Numbered from the stretch's first letter, positions 1-6,276 are shown. The stretch: DNA of 6,474 nucleotides from Clostridia bacterium (GCA_017419325.1 JAFOLN010000240.1:1-6474), one strand, 5' to 3'. Translations and numbers: made by a program. The notes: generated by a model not told the origin, from the sequence alone.

Positions 1-702
1 GGGCTGACCGCCGAAACCGGACTGACCTCCGAAGCCCATGTCGTTTATCTGACCCGACTGCTTCGCGTTCTCATATGCCTTCTTACGCTCGAGCGTCAGG
101 TATTTTCCGTTGTCAAGACCGTTTAAGTAGGCGCTAAGCGAAACGCCGTATATATTCGCCGCCTCGTTTATGTCCTCGCGGCTCATGCGCGCGCCGAGTC
201 CCTCCGACTCCCCGCCTTCGTCGGCGATAAGACCAAGAAGCATTGATATAAGGCTACCGCCCGTGGGCATGCCTTCGGAGGAGGCGTCGCCGCCGTATTT
301 GCTTACGACCTCGCTGTATCGGTCGTATATTATGTCGCGGGCCTCGATTATGGGGTCAGGGATGTCGTTCGCGCTGGCCACGCGCACCTTCCCGTCGCCC
401 TCCTTAAGCTGCATGCCGCAGTATTCGCATCTGAACGGGTCCTCGCTTGCCGCGCCGCAATGGGGGCAGAGGGTGGTCTGTCCCGTGCTCTGGGCGCTGC
501 CCGTAACCTCAAAGCGGTCGTAATACTCGTCTATATGATCCACATTATAAAGCGCGTCGTTCAGTCTCTCTTTGTAAGGGCTGCACTCGGCGCAGGCCTC
601 GGGCCCTATCGGGCAGTCGCCCGGACAGAGCGGGCTCGGCGGGGTAAAATTCCTGTCGGCCTTTTCGGAAGACATGCCAAACAAATCATCAAACAGCGAC
701 AT
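1..702 (-). CDS. Zinc-ribbon protein of unknown function, partial (3' end beyond the window)
   Basis: An open frame of 234 codons runs from an ATG at 702-700 to the left edge without a stop, so the C-terminus is missing. The start is supported by an AAGGAG ribosome binding site (712-717) and a near-consensus promoter upstream. Residues 26-40 hold a first cysteine group (CPGDC, then CAEC). Residues 79-95 form a classical zinc ribbon, CPHC and CEYC nine residues apart. The middle (about 117-215) is polar and probably helical, with one hydrophobic stretch near 151-160 that is too short to be a clear membrane helix. The visible end becomes glycine/glutamine rich, with FGGQSGFGGQP at 224-234. No signal peptide is seen. 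I do not recognise the family; the ribbon suggests binding to protein or nucleic acid, but that is inference. It has its own promoter and lies beyond the dehydratase operon terminator, so a functional link to that operon is not implied. Confidence 0.85.
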   Translation of the reverse strand, partial: MSLFDDLFGMSSEKADRNFTPPSPLCPGDCPIGPEACAECSPYKERLNDALYNVDHIDEYYDRFEVTGSAQSTGQTTLCPHCGAASEDPFRCEYCGMQLKEGDGKVRVASANDIPDPIIEARDIIYDRYSEVVSKYGGDASSEGMPTGGSLISMLLGLIADEGGESEGLGARMSREDINEAANIYGVSLSAYLNGLDNGKYLTLERKKAYENAKQSGQINDMGFGGQSGFGGQP

Positions 703-725
703 TTAATGTATCTCCTTTCGTTAAA

Positions 726-739
726 CGCGCATCTGCGCG
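726..739 (-). other. Short inverted repeat in the leader of the zinc-ribbon gene
   Basis: CGCGCATCTGCGCG is a near-perfect palindrome (arms CGCGCA and TGCGCG) in an otherwise AT-rich leader. It lies between the predicted transcription start and the ribosome binding site, about 8 bases before the latter. It could fold as a small leader hairpin that tunes translation or mRNA stability, or act as a protein-binding site. Read on the plus strand it is followed by a T-rich run, but no plus-strand gene precedes it. Function is unknown. Confidence 0.35.
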
Positions 740-761
740 GATTTTTATTTTTTATTCTTTT

Positions 762-790
762 ATTATATCAATGAAAAACGACTATTTCAA
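762..790 (-). promoter_or_regulatory. Sigma-70/SigA-type promoter of the zinc-ribbon gene
   Basis: Read on the minus strand, the -35 box is TTGAAA (785-790) and the -10 box is a perfect TATAAT (762-767), separated by exactly 17 bases. Transcription should start near 755, giving a leader of about 53 bases before the ATG at 702. The match is strong and lies in a 188-base gap between two genes on the same strand. Confidence 0.8.
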
Positions 791-841
791 CACAAATAAT
801 CCTCTCTTGCGCCGTAAATTTGTTAAAAAAGACAAAAACCC

Positions 842-872
842 AAAAACGGGCCCCTTTCGGAGCCCGTTTTTT
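842..872 (-). terminator. Rho-independent terminator ending the dehydratase operon (probably bidirectional)
   Basis: A GC-rich stem (ACGGGC paired with GCCCGT, one mismatch, then two further GC pairs) closes a four-base loop. It is flanked by a run of A on one side and T on the other, so the minus-strand transcript ends in a U run. It begins about 18 bases after the stop codon of the beta subunit gene. The symmetric A/T flanks would also let it work on the plus strand. Confidence 0.9.
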
Positions 873-890
873 CTGTGCCATATGTTTTTA

Positions 891-2015
891 TTACAGGATT
901 TCCGCGAACGCCTGAAGTCTCGTGCGAGCCTGGTCGTAGTTCGTCGGCTGCTGGTCGATGTCGAGAGACAGCGAGGGGATGCCCGCGTCTCTTAACTGCT
1001 TGTTGTAGAGCGGGAAGTCATACTCCTCGGGGTCGCAGAACTTCATGAGGCAGACAACAACGCCCGTTGCCTTCGTCTTATTGCAGAGGTCCAGAAGATG
1101 ATCGCCGCGGCTGAACTCCTCGTCATGCGCAAGGGGGCATGCGTATCTGTTGTTCCACTGACGCGCTATGCGCTCCATAACGGTCTTGCCCTCGTCGGGA
1201 ATAAGGGTGCGGTACTGGCGCATCTCCTGACCGAGGTCGTCGGCAACGACTGCGAGGCCGTTGTCCTCGAATATCTTAAGGAAGCTCTCCGGCTCAGCCG
1301 TGATGCCCGTAAGCACTACGCGCTTGCCCGTCCAGTTGAAGGCCGGTCTTGCCTCGAGGCCAGCGATGATGTCCTTCATTATCTCGATATGCTCCGCCTT
1401 GTCAACGAACATTGCGCTCTTCATTACCTCATGGCGCACGGTGGGAGTGATAACGTCGAGATGGTCGGGCACGATCTCGGCAAACTTCATCATGAGCTTT
1501 GCGTGCTCGTTGTAAATCTTTACGCTGTTTTCAAGAGCCTCGTCGGTTATCTTCGTGCCGAGGATCTCCTCGATGCAGGACTTAACGTGCTCGTACTCCG
1601 TCTCAAGGAACTCAACGGAAGCCTGAAGCTTTCTGTTCTGCGGGAAGCTGAAGGAGATCATGGGGATCTTTACGCCCGATTTCCAGTTCTGCGAAACGCA
1701 GCGGAAGGTGTCGCACATGGTGGGTATCATGGCAGCCGTCACGCCCTCGTAGGTGCCGCGAAGGCCGAGCTCCATGTTGGACTGCATAAGCGGGCAAGCA
1801 AACGCGGGGAGGTAGAGCTTCGAGAGCTTCTGCTCCGTCTGTGCGCCCCACATGCCCATGGGCACCATGCCTGCCGCGTGAGCGATTACCTCGGGTACGT
1901 ACATGGGGAAGCATCCCATTACCTTTTTGCCTGCCGCCAGATATTTTTTAAGCTGAGCCTTGGGGCTCTTAGCGATAGTTTTTACTTCCTTAAGTCTTGC
2001 TTCAAGATTAGCCAT
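891..2015 (-). CDS. 2-hydroxyacyl-CoA dehydratase, beta subunit (HgdB/FldC/HadC-type)
   Basis: This 374-residue protein has the usual length of HgdB/FldC/HadC. With the alpha subunit it forms the iron-sulfur enzyme that removes water from (R)-2-hydroxyacyl-CoA by way of a ketyl radical, in the cytoplasm. Family hallmarks are an N-terminal stretch like that of HgdB (GKKVMGCFPMYVPE, 29-42), AAGMVPMGMWG (47-57), AFACP (71-75), PTMCDTFR (98-105) and the C-terminal MKFCDPEEYDFP (324-335). Aligned by eye to HgdB as I remember it, C74, C101 and C327 are the likely ligands of the subunit's [4Fe-4S] cluster; other cysteines (35, 106, 147, 293, 311, 322) are also present. The start lies 5 bases after the stop of the upstream alpha gene, and its GGAGG site (2026-2030) sits inside the last codons of that gene, so the two are probably translationally coupled. 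It is the only beta subunit seen, shared by two alpha genes. The substrate cannot be told from sequence. Confidence 0.95.
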   Translation of the reverse strand: MANLEARLKEVKTIAKSPKAQLKKYLAAGKKVMGCFPMYVPEVIAHAAGMVPMGMWGAQTEQKLSKLYLPAFACPLMQSNMELGLRGTYEGVTAAMIPTMCDTFRCVSQNWKSGVKIPMISFSFPQNRKLQASVEFLETEYEHVKSCIEEILGTKITDEALENSVKIYNEHAKLMMKFAEIVPDHLDVITPTVRHEVMKSAMFVDKAEHIEIMKDIIAGLEARPAFNWTGKRVVLTGITAEPESFLKIFEDNGLAVVADDLGQEMRQYRTLIPDEGKTVMERIARQWNNRYACPLAHDEEFSRGDHLLDLCNKTKATGVVVCLMKFCDPEEYDFPLYNKQLRDAGIPSLSLDIDQQPTNYDQARTRLQAFAEIL

Positions 2016-2020
2016 TTTTC

Positions 2021-3280
2021 TTACGCCTCCTTATTTTTCTTCGTTGCTTTAAACTGATCCATCAATTCCGCGAACGCTTCCATTCTCGTCTCGAACTGCG
2101 CCTCAGAGTAGTTTCTGAAGTCGGACTGGTCGCCGTCGAAGGAAACGAAGGGCACGCCCGTCTTCGCCGTTATCTGACGCTGCACCTCGGCCTGCTGCAT
2201 ATCCATTACCTTGCAGCTTCTGTTGAGGTGATATATCATGCCGTCGCAGTTGAACTTTACAAGGTCGCGGCTGCGTCTTTCAACGAACGTCTCAATAGGC
2301 GTGTTGTTGCTTGCGGTGAAGGTATATGCTCTCGCAAGGCTGTCGAGGTCGCCGGGGATATAGTCGAGCGCCCATGCGCGGACGTACGACGTTACGACCA
2401 TGTTCATGCCGAGCTTTCTCATTATCTTGAGATTGTGCGAAACATGGGGCCAGCATGCGATGCCTTCCCAGTAGATGCGGTACTTCTGCTCTCCGGGGTA
2501 TGTGGAGGTGCCGTTCTTTAAGTGCTCCTCTATCTCGGAGATGAGCTGCTTCATTATCTCGGTGGTGGAGCGTCTGCCGCGGCAGCATACCATGGCCGAC
2601 ATATAGTTGAAAAGCTCGAAGCCGTTCAAGGGGGCAGGGCTGTTTGCCAGAAGCTCGTTCGCCTTTATCCACAGGTCCTTGTTCTCGGTGGATATCTCCA
2701 TTACCTCACGGAAGCGGTCCTGGTCGAATTTCTTGCCCGAAAGCTTTTCAAGAGACTCGATTATGTCGTCCATCTGAGCGCGGATGTACTTCATGCGCGA
2801 CTCCGTTACGAAATTCTGATGGTTGAAGGACATATCGAGCATAAAGAGGGGTATATTGTACTTTCTGCTCAGGTTCTCATACCACTTTGTTACCTGATTG
2901 CATATGTTGTTCGCGCACAGGAGGAAGTCCGGCATCGGCATATTGTGCTCGGGCAGGTCTCTCGATTCGATGTACGCGAGATTTATCTTTGCATAGGAGC
3001 AAAGGTCGTTGTTGTACTCCTGCTCGCCCTCGGCGCGCTGAAGATACGGCTCCGCCTGATGGCGCGCCGCGATGCCCGCCGAATGGTTCTCGGGATATAC
3101 CACGACGATGCCCAGCGTTTCGCAGAGCTCCTGCGGGAATATGGACGCCGACCAGCCTATCTTTTCGCCTCTGGCCTTTGCCTCCTGTGCCTCCTTATAA
3201 AGGTCTGCAAGCTGCTGGCGCACCATTATAAGAGACTTGGACATAGGTCTCTTCGGCTTTTTTACTTGTTGCTCACTCAT
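2021..3280 (-). CDS. 2-hydroxyacyl-CoA dehydratase, alpha subunit, second copy (HgdA/FldB/HadB-type)
   Basis: This 419-residue protein is the cluster-bearing alpha subunit that binds the hydroxyacyl-CoA. Recognisable blocks are GEKIGWSASIFPQE (38-51), YPENHSAGIAAR (62-73), NNDLCSYAKINLAY (90-103), LCANNICNQVTKWYE (121-135), EGIACWPH (272-279), HLNRSCK (351-357) and SFDGDQSDFRNYSEAQ (380-395). C94, C127 and C356 have the spacing (33 and 229) that I recall for the three cluster ligands of HadB. S46 and E64 match conserved polar residues near the open iron site. It aligns without gaps, at about 83% identity, to the gene just upstream. It keeps a cysteine at 122, as in the CCNNIC motif of many relatives, where the other copy has isoleucine. 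The start has a GAGGAG site (3290-3295). It is followed at once by the beta gene, which makes it the more likely stoichiometric partner. FldB, HadB and HgdA are all possible counterparts. Confidence 0.95.
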   Translation of the reverse strand: MSEQQVKKPKRPMSKSLIMVRQQLADLYKEAQEAKARGEKIGWSASIFPQELCETLGIVVVYPENHSAGIAARHQAEPYLQRAEGEQEYNNDLCSYAKINLAYIESRDLPEHNMPMPDFLLCANNICNQVTKWYENLSRKYNIPLFMLDMSFNHQNFVTESRMKYIRAQMDDIIESLEKLSGKKFDQDRFREVMEISTENKDLWIKANELLANSPAPLNGFELFNYMSAMVCCRGRRSTTEIMKQLISEIEEHLKNGTSTYPGEQKYRIYWEGIACWPHVSHNLKIMRKLGMNMVVTSYVRAWALDYIPGDLDSLARAYTFTASNNTPIETFVERRSRDLVKFNCDGMIYHLNRSCKVMDMQQAEVQRQITAKTGVPFVSFDGDQSDFRNYSEAQFETRMEAFAELMDQFKATKKNKEA

Positions 3281-3313
3281 TTACAAACTCTCCTCATTTT
3301 ATAGCCTTTTTTT

Positions 3314-3329
3314 GCGGACTCGCGCCCGC
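3314..3329 (-). other. GC-rich hairpin in the spacer between the two alpha genes
   Basis: GCGG pairs with CCGC, with one mismatch, one more GC pair and a four-base loop. In the minus-strand transcript the hairpin is followed by a run of seven A, not U, so it does not look like a terminator. It lies between the stop of the first alpha gene and the ribosome binding site of the second. It might act in mRNA stability or processing; nothing in the sequence proves a role. Confidence 0.35.
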
Positions 3330-3340
3330 CCTGGTTTCGT

Positions 3341-4594
3341 TTATTTGCCCTCTCTTACGGCCTTGTGCTGGTCCATGATCTCGGTGAACGCCTCCATGCG
3401 CGTCTCGAACTGCGCCTCGGAGTAGTTTCTGAAGTCGGACTGGTCGCCGTCGAAGGATACGTAGGGCACGCCCGTTATCTCGGTAAGTCTGCGCTGTATC
3501 TCCGCCTGCTGCATAGCCATTACCTTGCAGCTTCTGTTAAGGTGGTAGATCATGCCGTCGCACTTGAACTTTATAAGGTCGCGGCTGCGTCTTTCAACGA
3601 GCGTCTCAATAGGCGTGTTGTTGCTGGGCGTAAAGGTATAAGCCTTGATAAGGCTGTCAAGGTCGCCGGGGATATAGTCGAGCGCCCATGCGCGAACGTA
3701 TGCCGTTGCAACGATGTTCATGCCCAGCTTCTTCATTACCTTGAAGTTATGCGAGAAGTGCGGCCAGCATGCGATGCCCTCCCAGAATACGCGGTACTTC
3801 TGCTCGCCGGGATAGGTGGAATCGCCCTTTTCGATGTGCTCCTCTATCTCGGAGATGAGCTGCTTTAATATCTCGGTGGTGGAGCGCTTGCCGCGGCAGC
3901 ATACCATGGCCGACATATAGTTGAAAAGCTCGAAGCCGTTAAGCGGCGCGGGGCTGTTTGCCTGAAGCTCGTTTGCCTTTATCCAGAGGTCCTTGTTCTC
4001 CGCGGATATCTCCATTACCTCGCGGAAGCGGTCCTGGTCGAACTTCTTGCCCGTAAGCTTCTCAAGGGAAGCTATGATGTCCTCCATCTGGGCGCGGATG
4101 TACTTTAATCTCGAATCCGTTACGAAATTCTCATGGTTAAAGGACATGTCGAGCATGTATACGGGCACGTTGTATCTCTTTCCTATGTTCTCGTACCACT
4201 TCGTTACCTGATTGCAGATGTTGTTCGCTATGAGCATGAAATCCGGAAGCGGCATGTTGTTCGCTTCAAGGTTCCTCGTGTCGATATACGACAGGTTTAT
4301 CTTTGCGTAGGAGCAAATGTCGTTGTTGTATTCAAGCTCGCCCTCAGCGCGCTGAAGGAACGGGTCCGCCTGATGGCGGGCAGCAATGCCTGCGGAGTGA
4401 TTCTCGGGATAGAGCACCACAAGGCCCAGAGTCTCGCAGATCTCCTGCGGGAATATGGACGCGGCCCATCCTATCTTCTCACCGCGCGCCTTTGCCTCCC
4501 CTGCCTCCGTATAAAGGTCGGCAAGCTGCTGGCGAACCATGATGAGAGACTTGGACATCGGTCTCTTCGGCTTTTTTACTTGCTGTTCACTCAT
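3341..4594 (-). CDS. 2-hydroxyacyl-CoA dehydratase, alpha subunit, first copy (HgdA/FldB/HadB-type)
   Basis: This 417-residue protein belongs to the same family as its downstream neighbour and has the same blocks: GEKIGWAASIFPQE (38-51), YPENHSAGIAAR (62-73), NNDICSYAKIN (90-100), NNICNQVTKWYE (124-135), EGIACWPH (272-279), HLNRSCK (351-357) and SFDGDQSDFRNYSEAQ (380-395). The three likely [4Fe-4S] ligands C94, C127 and C356, and S46 and E64, are all kept, so it appears catalytically intact and not a decaying copy. Differences from the second copy concentrate at 101-114, 137-146, 254-258 and 284-298. At position 122 it has isoleucine where the second copy has cysteine. The ATG is set by a GGGAGG site (4602-4607) seven bases upstream. 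It has no dedicated beta gene, so it presumably pairs with the single beta subunit at the end of the operon. The N-terminal KKPKRP stretch is identical in both copies. Confidence 0.95.
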   Translation of the reverse strand: MSEQQVKKPKRPMSKSLIMVRQQLADLYTEAGEAKARGEKIGWAASIFPQEICETLGLVVLYPENHSAGIAARHQADPFLQRAEGELEYNNDICSYAKINLSYIDTRNLEANNMPLPDFMLIANNICNQVTKWYENIGKRYNVPVYMLDMSFNHENFVTDSRLKYIRAQMEDIIASLEKLTGKKFDQDRFREVMEISAENKDLWIKANELQANSPAPLNGFELFNYMSAMVCCRGKRSTTEILKQLISEIEEHIEKGDSTYPGEQKYRVFWEGIACWPHFSHNFKVMKKLGMNIVATAYVRAWALDYIPGDLDSLIKAYTFTPSNNTPIETLVERRSRDLIKFKCDGMIYHLNRSCKVMAMQQAEIQRRLTEITGVPYVSFDGDQSDFRNYSEAQFETRMEAFTEIMDQHKAVREGK

Positions 4595-4615
4595 TACAAA
4601 ACCTCCCTGATATTT

Positions 4616-4644
4616 ATTTTATTTTTATGTTTTTAAAATTGTAA
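4616..4644 (-). promoter_or_regulatory. Possible weak internal promoter upstream of the alpha genes
   Basis: In the 56-base AT-rich gap between the membrane-protein gene and the first alpha gene, the minus strand reads TTACAA (4639-4644), 17 bases, then TAAAAT (4616-4621). The -10 box is 5 of 6 to consensus but the -35 box only 3 of 6. Chance matches are common in such AT-rich DNA. If real, it would let the dehydratase subunits be made in excess over the activator. Confidence 0.25.
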
Positions 4645-4650
4645 GCTCTG

Positions 4651-5268
4651 TTATCTGATCCTCGGAAGCTTCCACCGAAAGCGCGCCGCCATTATGCGCA
4701 GTACCAAAATAAGCCCCGCGCCGATGAACATACAGGGCGCGTCGCCCAAGAATCGCCTCAGAAGAACGCACACGACGGCTCCTATAAGCGACGCGGAGGC
4801 GTAGAAATGCTTTACGAAGATAAAGGGGATGTTCCGCGCCATTATGTCTCTTAAAATGCCGCCTCCCACGCCCGTTATAACGCCGACGGACACCAAAAGG
4901 AAGGCGTTCACGCCCGCGCCGGAGGCGTATGCCGCCTCTATCCCGCTTACGGTGAATATGCCGAGCCCTATGGAATCCATCCACAAAAGCACGGTGTCGT
5001 AGCTTTTCGGCCTGTTGCGAAAGAGCTTGTTCGCTTCAACGACGAACACGGCTATGCCGATGGCGAAGGCGGACAGCGCGTATACCGGCGCCCTGAAGGC
5101 GGCCGGGGGAGTCACTCCCAGTATAAGGTCTCGTATTATGCCCCCGCCCACGGCCGTAGCCGTGGCCAGTATGGACACGCCGAAAACGTCCATCTTCTTT
5201 TCTATGCCTACCACAGCGCCCGATATGGCGAACGCTATCGTGCCGATGATCTCAAGGAAAAATATCAT
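4651..5268 (-). CDS. TRIC/YadS family (UPF0126) seven-helix membrane protein
   Basis: This 205-residue, very hydrophobic protein matches the prokaryotic TRIC (trimeric intracellular cation channel)/UPF0126 family, normally about 200 residues. Predicted membrane helices lie near 2-21, 27-49, 58-79, 92-108, 117-140, 153-172 and 178-196. The family's two internal repeats are clear: VGGGIIRD (40-47) and VGGGILRD (134-141), each with the glycine triplet that kinks a helix at the pore and an Arg-Asp pair. Animal TRICs and their bacterial relatives conduct K+, and some bacterial members (YicG type) have been reported to act in glycine transport. The substrate here is unknown. The gene starts 67 bases after the activator and ends 56 bases before the first alpha gene, with no terminator between, so it is very likely part of the operon. 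Its ribosome binding site (around 5272-5279, GGTGAT) is weaker than those of its neighbours, suggesting lower expression, which would suit a membrane protein. Confidence 0.92.
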   Translation of the reverse strand: MIFFLEIIGTIAFAISGAVVGIEKKMDVFGVSILATATAVGGGIIRDLILGVTPPAAFRAPVYALSAFAIGIAVFVVEANKLFRNRPKSYDTVLLWMDSIGLGIFTVSGIEAAYASGAGVNAFLLVSVGVITGVGGGILRDIMARNIPFIFVKHFYASASLIGAVVCVLLRRFLGDAPCMFIGAGLILVLRIMAARFRWKLPRIR

Positions 5269-5335
5269 ATCTCATCACCCGCAAAAAAACTCCGGTGTCT
5301 TATACGCGCTCATGCAGGCGAAGGATGAACCGCCC

Positions 5336-6127
5336 TTAACCCGCGTTCTTTTCCTTTAAAAGCTCGTCCCAGGCAAACAGCGCGGCGCCCAGCGCGCCCG
5401 CAAGCTGACAGTCCTCGGGAACGGTTATCTTGTGGCCTATTTCCTTCTCCATTGCGCGGACGATGCCCTTGTTTCTTGCAACGCCGCCGCTCATTACAAC
5501 GTCGTCCACAACGCCGACTCTTAACGCCTGACCGCTTACGCGCTTTGCTACGGAGGCGTGTATTCCGGCTATTATGTCCGCTATCTTTTCGTTTGACGAA
5601 AGTCTCGATATTACCTCGGACTCCGCAAATACGGTGCATGTGTTGTTTATCGTTATCTCCTTCGTTGAAAGCTCGGATATGTCGCCCATATCCTCAACCT
5701 TTACGTCGAGAACGCGTGCCATAACGTCGAGGAAACGTCCCGTTCCCGCCGCGCACTTGTCGTTCATGACGAAGTTCATGAGAGCGCCGTTCGGGGCAAG
5801 GGAAAGCGCCTTCGCGTCCTGTCCGCCGATGTCAACGATGGTGCGCGCCGTCGGCACGAGGAAGCGTATGCCCTTCGCGTGGCAGGAGACCTCGCTTATC
5901 TGACGCTTCGCAAGCTCGAAGCTGTATCTTCCGTAGCCCGTGGAGAGGGCGTAATCTATCTGTTCGGGGGTAATTCCCGCCATCTCAAGCACATTTTCAA
6001 ATACGGTCTGCGCGCCCGTGGTGCCTGTGCCAAGCGGAACAATCTTTTTTGCGAGAATCTTTTCGCCGTCCTCCAGAAGGACAGCCTTTGATGTGGTCGA
6101 ACCGATGTCAATACCGAGTGTTATCAT
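5336..6127 (-). CDS. ATP-dependent activator of 2-hydroxyacyl-CoA dehydratase (HgdC/FldI/HadI-type)
   Basis: This 263-residue protein belongs to the ASKHA (acetate kinase/Hsp70/actin) fold activators. As a homodimer with one [4Fe-4S] cluster at the interface, it uses ATP to drive an electron from ferredoxin or flavodoxin into the dehydratase. The first phosphate loop is DIGSTTSK (7-14), the second DIGGQDAK (99-106), and the adenosine motif is MSGGVARN (212-219). The cluster cysteines are C125 in NDKCAAGTGRFLDVMA and C164 in NNTCTVFAESEVIS; their spacing of 39 equals that recalled for HgdC. Length matches HgdC (about 260). The ATG has a strong GGAGGAA site (6131-6137) and is the first gene after the promoter. 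The same fold occurs in benzoyl-CoA reductase subunits and in activators of double-cubane proteins. The two-subunit dehydratase downstream makes the dehydratase activator role the best reading. Confidence 0.95.
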   Translation of the reverse strand: MITLGIDIGSTTSKAVLLEDGEKILAKKIVPLGTGTTGAQTVFENVLEMAGITPEQIDYALSTGYGRYSFELAKRQISEVSCHAKGIRFLVPTARTIVDIGGQDAKALSLAPNGALMNFVMNDKCAAGTGRFLDVMARVLDVKVEDMGDISELSTKEITINNTCTVFAESEVISRLSSNEKIADIIAGIHASVAKRVSGQALRVGVVDDVVMSGGVARNKGIVRAMEKEIGHKITVPEDCQLAGALGAALFAWDELLKEKNAG

Positions 6128-6209
6128 TTCTTCCTCCGTGTTTTATGCGATTATTTAAGGTTTTATGATTTTATACAATTTTTGCATGGGAAACGTTATA
6201 CATATAGTT

Positions 6210-6238
6210 ATTATACTACAAAGAAAATATGTTGTTAA
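6210..6238 (-). promoter_or_regulatory. Sigma-70/SigA-type promoter of the dehydratase operon
   Basis: The minus strand reads TTAACA (6233-6238; 5 of 6 to TTGACA), 17 bases, then a perfect TATAAT (6210-6215). Transcription should start near 6203, leaving an AT-rich leader of about 75 bases before the activator ATG. I found no convincing riboswitch, T-box or operator palindrome in that leader. Confidence 0.8.
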
Positions 6239-6276
6239 GGCAGTGACAGGCTTTATCGCGGTAAAATATTTTTCCG

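Larger units (their letters stand above)
2021..4594 (-). repeat. Tandem gene duplication, direct repeat unit about 1.31 kb
   Basis: The two alpha-subunit genes are offset by 1314 bases and match over their whole length. By residue-by-residue comparison about 347 of 417 aligned positions are identical, with no gaps. At the DNA level divergence is uneven: one tract of 52 bases is identical (2575-2626 and 3889-3940), and the first 28 codons encode identical residues. The spacers differ. This points to duplication in place of one alpha gene, not two separate acquisitions. Confidence 0.9.

Noticed and set aside
170..774. Plus-strand open frames at 170-523 and 460-774
   Set aside because: They lie opposite the zinc-ribbon gene, whose minus-strand frame is open for 234 codons with a promoter, a strong ribosome binding site and CxxC pairs. 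The plus frames have none of these.
771..995. Plus-strand open frame of 74 codons across the operon end
   Set aside because: It begins in a promoter region, reads through the terminator hairpin and runs into the antisense of the beta gene; no ribosome binding site precedes it.
1098..2057. Long open frame on the plus strand opposite the beta subunit gene (319 codons)
   Set aside because: It is the antisense of a clearly recognised conserved gene; GC-rich codon use keeps the opposite frame open. It has no family motif and no promoter or ribosome binding site.
2522..3304. Plus-strand open frame of 260 codons opposite the second alpha gene, with a similar one at 4133-4636 opposite the first
   Set aside because: The similarity between these two shadows comes from the duplication of the sense genes. 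The protein has no recognisable motif and the sense strand is unmistakably coding.
5269..5335. Possible small gene or terminator between activator and membrane protein genes
   Set aside because: The only minus-strand frame is about 12 codons, and the T run lacks a convincing hairpin before it, so this is best read as an ordinary operon spacer.
891..6127. Double-cubane cluster protein or benzoyl-CoA reductase system instead of a dehydratase
   Set aside because: Double-cubane proteins are single polypeptides and class I benzoyl-CoA reductase has two different activator-type subunits. Here there is one activator with separate HgdA-like and HgdB-like subunits of normal dehydratase length.
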